From NCBI GenBank assembly GCA_947628385.1, contig CANQZS010000099.1, positions 1-7,044 on the forward strand: DNA of 7,044 bases. Direction: 5' to 3'. Position 1 is the stretch's first letter; the number at the start of each line of letters is the position of its first letter. This DNA is from an uncultured Clostridia bacterium (GTDB lineage Bacteria; Bacillota; Clostridia; Oscillospirales; Ruminococcaceae). The translations under genes and the position numbers were made by a program. Shown here one piece after another: positions 4,104 through 7,044 of the stretch. The notes under the pieces are model-generated. The model made no database searches and was not told the origin of the DNA. It saw nothing but the letters and a program-made list of their open reading frames with translations.

Positions 4104-6044
4104 TTATTTTACAGTCCTTGACTTTCTGTAGTAAAAACCCTCGTCCTCTTTGAATTTTTCCTTTGCCGCAAACATTCTGCCGTCTGCTATGTTGAACGGC
4201 TTTTCAATGGAATCATATTCCGTGACCGGTCCGAAAAAATTCCCCATGCTTATGGTTATCGAATACGGCTTGTCAGCTGCCTCATTTATACCGTGAAGAT
4301 AATCGTTTATCTGCTTCTCAGTCTCTGCGATCTTATCCTCTGACGCAACAGAACCGCTTATTATTACGTATTCATCGCCGCCTATCCTGTAGCACCGCAT
4401 ATCGTCCCTGCACGCCGAGCGGAACGCGTCCGCCGCAGATTTTATGGCAAAATCTCCCTCGCCGTGACCAAATGAATCGTTTATGTATTTAAGATTGTTC
4501 AGATCTCCGATTATGATCGTAAGACAACCGCCGTTTTCCTTTATCGTCCTGAATATCTTTTCGGAATACATATTGAAACCGTTTCTGTTGTATATCCCCG
4601 TAAGCAGATCGGTAACGGCGTTATCCTCCATCTTCTTGTACATATACATAAGGTTCCTCTGGCGGCGCAGGCTTTCAAGAGATGTGCATACATACCTCAT
4701 CCATTGACAGTAGCAGGACGGATAGCAATTGTTCTCATCGTCCGAAAATACCGCGTAGCCAAAGCATCTGTCATTGAAGTTTACAGGGCTGAAATAAAAC
4801 GCTCTCGGTTCGGGACGCTTTTCAAAGATCATCGGCAGCATTTCGGAAAGATCAAATTCCAGCTCCGGATTTACCCGCTTTTCCTCGCCCATCTTCCTCA
4901 GCGGCAATGTCATTCTGCGGGAATATCCTGTACGGCGGTAATCCTGATTTTGATCCGTTTCACCAAGATTATCCCAGTTTTCACAAAGACAAAGGCTGAA
5001 ATGCGACGATCTGCCTATAAGATAGGAATACCATGCCAGAGATGCCATGTAGTTTTCAAGCTCCTTTTCGGAGATAAGAGCCTCAAGCATGAAATTATAT
5101 GTGGAATTGAACGCTCCCGAATAATCGTCGTCACGCCATGTCTTGTACTTCTGGCGTATCTCCTCGGCGGCTTCGTTTGGACAGCCGCAGCTTTTTCCGA
5201 AAATTATATCCGTTCCGCAAGTCTCGTCTATGAATTTCGTATCGGTTATAAGACTGTGGAGCATACTTACCGCGCGTTTTCCCGTGATCTCCGACGGCAG
5301 CTCGCAGGAGGTTATACAGGGAACATAATTTATTCCGGCTTCTATAGAATCGTATCCCGTTACCGCAACGTCCTCCGGTATCCTGAAACCGTGATTTTTC
5401 AGAGCCTCGCACACGCTTATAGCCATAGTATCGCTGGCGCAGGCTATTGCCTGAGGCATCGGGCGCGGATCCGCCATAAGCGCTTGAACGACCTCCTCGC
5501 CCTTTTCATACCAGAAATCTCCATAAAAAACTCTGCTCTGATCTATCGGAATATCATGCTCCACCAGCGCTTCATAATATCCGGTCAGTCTGTTAGTGGA
5601 ATGAGGGTGTCCCTTTATTCCGGTCATAAATGCAATATCCGTAAGCCTGTGTTTTTCTATAAGATGTGAGATCATCTTCTTTATGCTTTGAATATCGTCC
5701 GTAAAAATGCTGCTGAAATGCTCGCTTTTTATATCGACAGATACTACCGGCTTTTTGAATTTTTTAAGAATATCCTGTTCCACAGCTTTATCCACGTTAT
5801 TGACTCTTAGCGTATCCGGAACGAAAATTATCCCGTCAAGAAGCGAATAATTTATCATTGAAAAAATATTTGATTCGCCGTCATGCCAATCCTTGGAAAG
5901 CTCGTCCTTAACGAACGTCGAGAATACGGCGACGTCGTAATTGAGCTTGAAAGCGCGCTCTATTATCCCCGAAAGCAGCTTATGCTGATATGGAGCGTCG
6001 GGCTGGGACATTATTACTCCCAGCAGCTTTCTGAATTTTTTCAT
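4104..6044 (-). CDS. Cytosolic LacI/GalR-type substrate-binding sensor fused to a GGDEF domain
   Basis: A 646-residue protein. Residues ~1-280 are a type I periplasmic-binding fold as in LacI/GalR regulators: the first strand begins at RKLLGVIM, and ASDTMAI (203-209) with the RIPEDVAVTGYDS run (221-233) matches the family. No helix-turn-helix precedes it and there is no signal peptide, so it should sense a small molecule, perhaps a sugar, in the cytosol. Residues ~290-470 are unassigned, possibly GAF-like, and end in a helical linker. A GGDEF domain follows: DLLTGIYNR from 479, DLNNLKYIND from 514, GHGEGD 526-531, signature GGDEY at 555-559. It probably makes cyclic di-GMP, but F is replaced by Y in the signature. 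The inhibitory RxxD site reads RDDM, so product feedback is probably lost. The start is ATG 6044, 8 bases from GGAGG; an upstream in-frame ATG at 6059 overlaps that site. It is divergent from an MFS transporter. Confidence 0.88.
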   Translation of the reverse strand: MKKFRKLLGVIMSQPDAPYQHKLLSGIIERAFKLNYDVAVFSTFVKDELSKDWHDGESNIFSMINYSLLDGIIFVPDTLRVNNVDKAVEQDILKKFKKPVVSVDIKSEHFSSIFTDDIQSIKKMISHLIEKHRLTDIAFMTGIKGHPHSTNRLTGYYEALVEHDIPIDQSRVFYGDFWYEKGEEVVQALMADPRPMPQAIACASDTMAISVCEALKNHGFRIPEDVAVTGYDSIEAGINYVPCITSCELPSEITGKRAVSMLHSLITDTKFIDETCGTDIIFGKSCGCPNEAAEEIRQKYKTWRDDDYSGAFNSTYNFMLEALISEKELENYMASLAWYSYLIGRSSHFSLCLCENWDNLGETDQNQDYRRTGYSRRMTLPLRKMGEEKRVNPELEFDLSEMLPMIFEKRPEPRAFYFSPVNFNDRCFGYAVFSDDENNCYPSCYCQWMRYVCTSLESLRRQRNLMYMYKKMEDNAVTDLLTGIYNRNGFNMYSEKIFRTIKENGGCLTIIIGDLNNLKYINDSFGHGEGDFAIKSAADAFRSACRDDMRCYRIGGDEYVIISGSVASEDKIAETEKQINDYLHGINEAADKPYSITISMGNFFGPVTEYDSIEKPFNIADGRMFAAKEKFKEDEGFYYRKSRTVK

Positions 6045-6090
6045 CTGAGTTACCTCCATAAATTGTCAGAAAATTTCAAAAAACGCAAAA

Positions 6091-6128
6091 GCCCCGCCGC
6101 AAAAATTACAGATTTTTACATTTGGGGC
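6091..6128 (-). promoter_or_regulatory. Terminator-like leader hairpin (candidate attenuator) before the GGDEF gene
   Basis: On the minus strand GCCCC (6128-6124) pairs with GGGGC (6095-6091), and inside it GTAAAAAT (6119-6112) pairs with ATTTTTGC (6106-6099) using one G-U pair. The wobble pair works only in the minus-strand RNA. The stem is followed by TTTTGCGTTTTTT, a good U-rich tract. It lies between the predicted transcription start and the ribosome binding site of the GGDEF gene, with no other gene upstream to terminate, so it would act on this gene's own leader. Confidence 0.55.
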
Positions 6129-6151
6129 GATCGTATTCTGCCATTGATAAT

Positions 6152-6180
6152 ATTTTAACACAAATTTCAGGCATTGTCAC
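6152..6180 (-). promoter_or_regulatory. Promoter of the GGDEF gene
   Basis: On the minus strand: -35 GTGACA (6180-6175, five of six consensus bases), a 17-base spacer, and -10 TAAAAT (6157-6152, five of six) preceded by an extended TGT element. Transcription would start near 6145, leaving a leader of about 100 bases that contains the terminator-like hairpin. Confidence 0.65.
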
Positions 6181-6265
6181 TATACTTTTCAAAAATAATT
6201 TACATATTTTCAGAGATGTTTTTGTGCAAAATATTGTGATTTTCAAATCATTTCAAATAATACAG

Positions 6266-6283
6266 CAAATTATTAATCATTTG
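6266..6283. promoter_or_regulatory. Candidate operator upstream of the MFS gene
   Basis: CAAATTATTAATCATTTG is an 18-bp palindrome with one mismatched pair, ending three bases before the predicted -35 box of the MFS promoter. Two further CAAAT copies lie at 6244-6248 and 6254-6258. In DNA this AT-rich such a palindrome can arise by chance, so this is only a candidate site for an unidentified regulator. Confidence 0.3.
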
Positions 6284-6286
6284 TTG

Positions 6287-6315
6287 TTTAAAGTGAGCTA
6301 TATATGATATATAAT
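6287..6315 (+). promoter_or_regulatory. Promoter of the MFS transporter gene
   Basis: -10 TATAAT (6310-6315) is perfect and the 17-base spacer is ideal. The -35 TTTAAA (6287-6292) matches consensus at four of six. Transcription would begin near 6322, giving a short leader with the ribosome binding site GGGAG at 6339-6343. Surrounding TA-rich sequence makes the exact -10 position slightly ambiguous. Confidence 0.6.
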
Positions 6316-6349
6316 GTTTTTATAGAATAACGAGATACGGGAGAATAAT

Positions 6350-7044
6350 ATGAAATTCACATACAAGCACACCCTTGCCGCCTGTTATTCCGGATACATA
6401 ACACAGGCAATAGTAAACAATCTTTCCCCGCTGCTTTTTGTTACGTTCAACCGGACGCTGGGGATCTCTCTTGAAAGGATCGCGCTGCTGATAACGGTAA
6501 ATTTTACCACGCAGATAGTGACGGATATATGCTCCTCCAAAATAGCCGATTTGCTCGGAGTGCGCCGCTCCATGGTGATCGCACATCTTATTTCCGCGCT
6601 GGGACTTATTGGAATGGGAATTTTTACAAGCATATTTCCCGATCCGTTTGCGGGGCTTGTGCTTTCCTCGATCCTTTGCGCGGTCGGAGGAGGACTTGAC
6701 GAGGTGCTTGTCAGTCCGATAGTTGATTCGCTTCCCGGCAGCGCCAAGGCTTCGTCAATGAGTCTGCTCCATTCGTTCTACTGTTGGGGACAGGCGGGAG
6801 TCATCATTCTGTCAACGCTGTTTTTTGCAGCGGCGGGAATAGAAAACTGGCGCATACTTACGGCTCTCTGGGCAATAGTTCCCATATTTACGGCGCTGCT
6901 TTTCGTGAAAGTCCCGCTGCTACCGTTCGCTGCCGAGGGTGACGGCGGGGTACCGTTCAGGAAGCTTATCCTTAACGGGAAATTCCTGCTGTTCTGTCTG
7001 CTGATGATCTCTGCGGGTGCGTCCGAGCTTGCGGTCTCTCAGTG
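6350..7044 (+). CDS. MFS transporter, N-terminal part (runs off the window)
   Basis: The open frame from ATG 6350 continues without a stop to the right edge: 231 complete codons, about half of a typical 12-helix major facilitator. The start follows GGGAG by 6 bases. Hydrophobic segments are visible at about residues 9-33, 44-61, 74-96, 100-116, 143-163, 168-187 and the start of a seventh at ~211. After the second segment there is a degenerate MFS loop motif, with D67 and the LGVRR run (69-73). The SMSLLHSFYCWGQAG run (136-150) recalls the LLH-x-x-x-x-G helix of sugar-type MFS permeases, so a sugar or related solute is my best guess; the substrate cannot be read from this part. It is transcribed away from the substrate-binding/GGDEF gene, so a shared physiological signal is plausible. 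Confidence 0.85.
   Translation, partial: MKFTYKHTLAACYSGYITQAIVNNLSPLLFVTFNRTLGISLERIALLITVNFTTQIVTDICSSKIADLLGVRRSMVIAHLISALGLIGMGIFTSIFPDPFAGLVLSSILCAVGGGLDEVLVSPIVDSLPGSAKASSMSLLHSFYCWGQAGVIILSTLFFAAAGIENWRILTALWAIVPIFTALLFVKVPLLPFAAEGDGGVPFRKLILNGKFLLFCLLMISAGASELAVSQ

Noticed and set aside
3789..4131. Small open frames on both strands across the hairpin cluster
   Set aside because: They follow the inverted repeats and carry no domain. Frames on opposite strands over the same palindromes are expected by chance. Similar translations may be found as small hypothetical proteins in databases, but that would reflect the repeat, not a gene.
4704..5669. A 321-codon plus-strand open frame opposite the GGDEF gene
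   Set aside because: It is fully antisense to a well-supported gene and has no family features, so it is a shadow frame.
6045..6240. A cyclic di-GMP (GEMM) riboswitch in the leader of the GGDEF gene
   Set aside because: I could not find the conserved GEMM core or room for it ahead of the terminator-like hairpin from the predicted start site.
6320..6747. Minus-strand open frames over the start of the MFS gene
   Set aside because: They overlap a plus-strand frame with hydrophobic segments, a promoter and a ribosome binding site, and show no features of their own.

Overview
The window looks like a chromosomal stretch from a Gram-positive gut-type Clostridia. My best guess is Oscillospirales/Ruminococcaceae. 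The reasons are clostridial-style CsoR and CopA sequences, strong GGAGG ribosome binding sites, sigma-A-type promoters, moderate GC in genes with AT-rich intergenic DNA, and a substrate-binding/GGDEF fusion of a kind common in that group. The genus is an inference from sequence style only.

Layout. Positions 1-231 hold no gene, only a run of hairpins and one copy of a dispersed repeat. Positions 232-3549 (minus strand) are a compact four-gene copper homeostasis operon in the order csoR, copA, copZ, DUF1858 protein, with gaps of 13, 24 and 23 bases. Its promoter is unusually readable: a perfect TTGACA-N17-TATAAT whose spacer is filled by a CsoR-type palindrome, with a second palindrome over the predicted transcription start. 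Positions 3550-4103 have no credible gene. After the promoter they hold a ~395-bp block of about ten short perfect hairpins, bounded by inverted hairpin-plus-tail repeats, so it resembles a miniature mobile or dispersed intergenic element. Positions 4104-6044 (minus) encode a 646-residue protein with a LacI/GalR-type sugar-binding sensor joined to a C-terminal GGDEF domain, with no DNA-binding domain. Its leader carries a terminator-like hairpin. Positions 6045-6349 are a divergent promoter region. From 6350 a plus-strand MFS transporter runs off the right edge.

How the parts work together. Copper-free CsoR would sit on the two palindromes and block the promoter. Cu(I) binding would release it, giving more CsoR, the CopA efflux ATPase, the CopZ chaperone and a small CxxC redox-disulfide protein. 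CopA carries a second, CopZ-like metal-binding domain at its C terminus. The GGDEF protein could convert binding of a cytosolic ligand into cyclic di-GMP output. Its divergent pairing with an MFS permease suggests, but does not prove, a shared sugar-related input.

Most interesting features: the hairpin-cluster element, the repeat module that abuts the 3' ends of two unrelated transcription units, and the possible leader attenuation of the GGDEF gene. I see no CRISPR array, rRNA, tRNA, transposase or phage gene.
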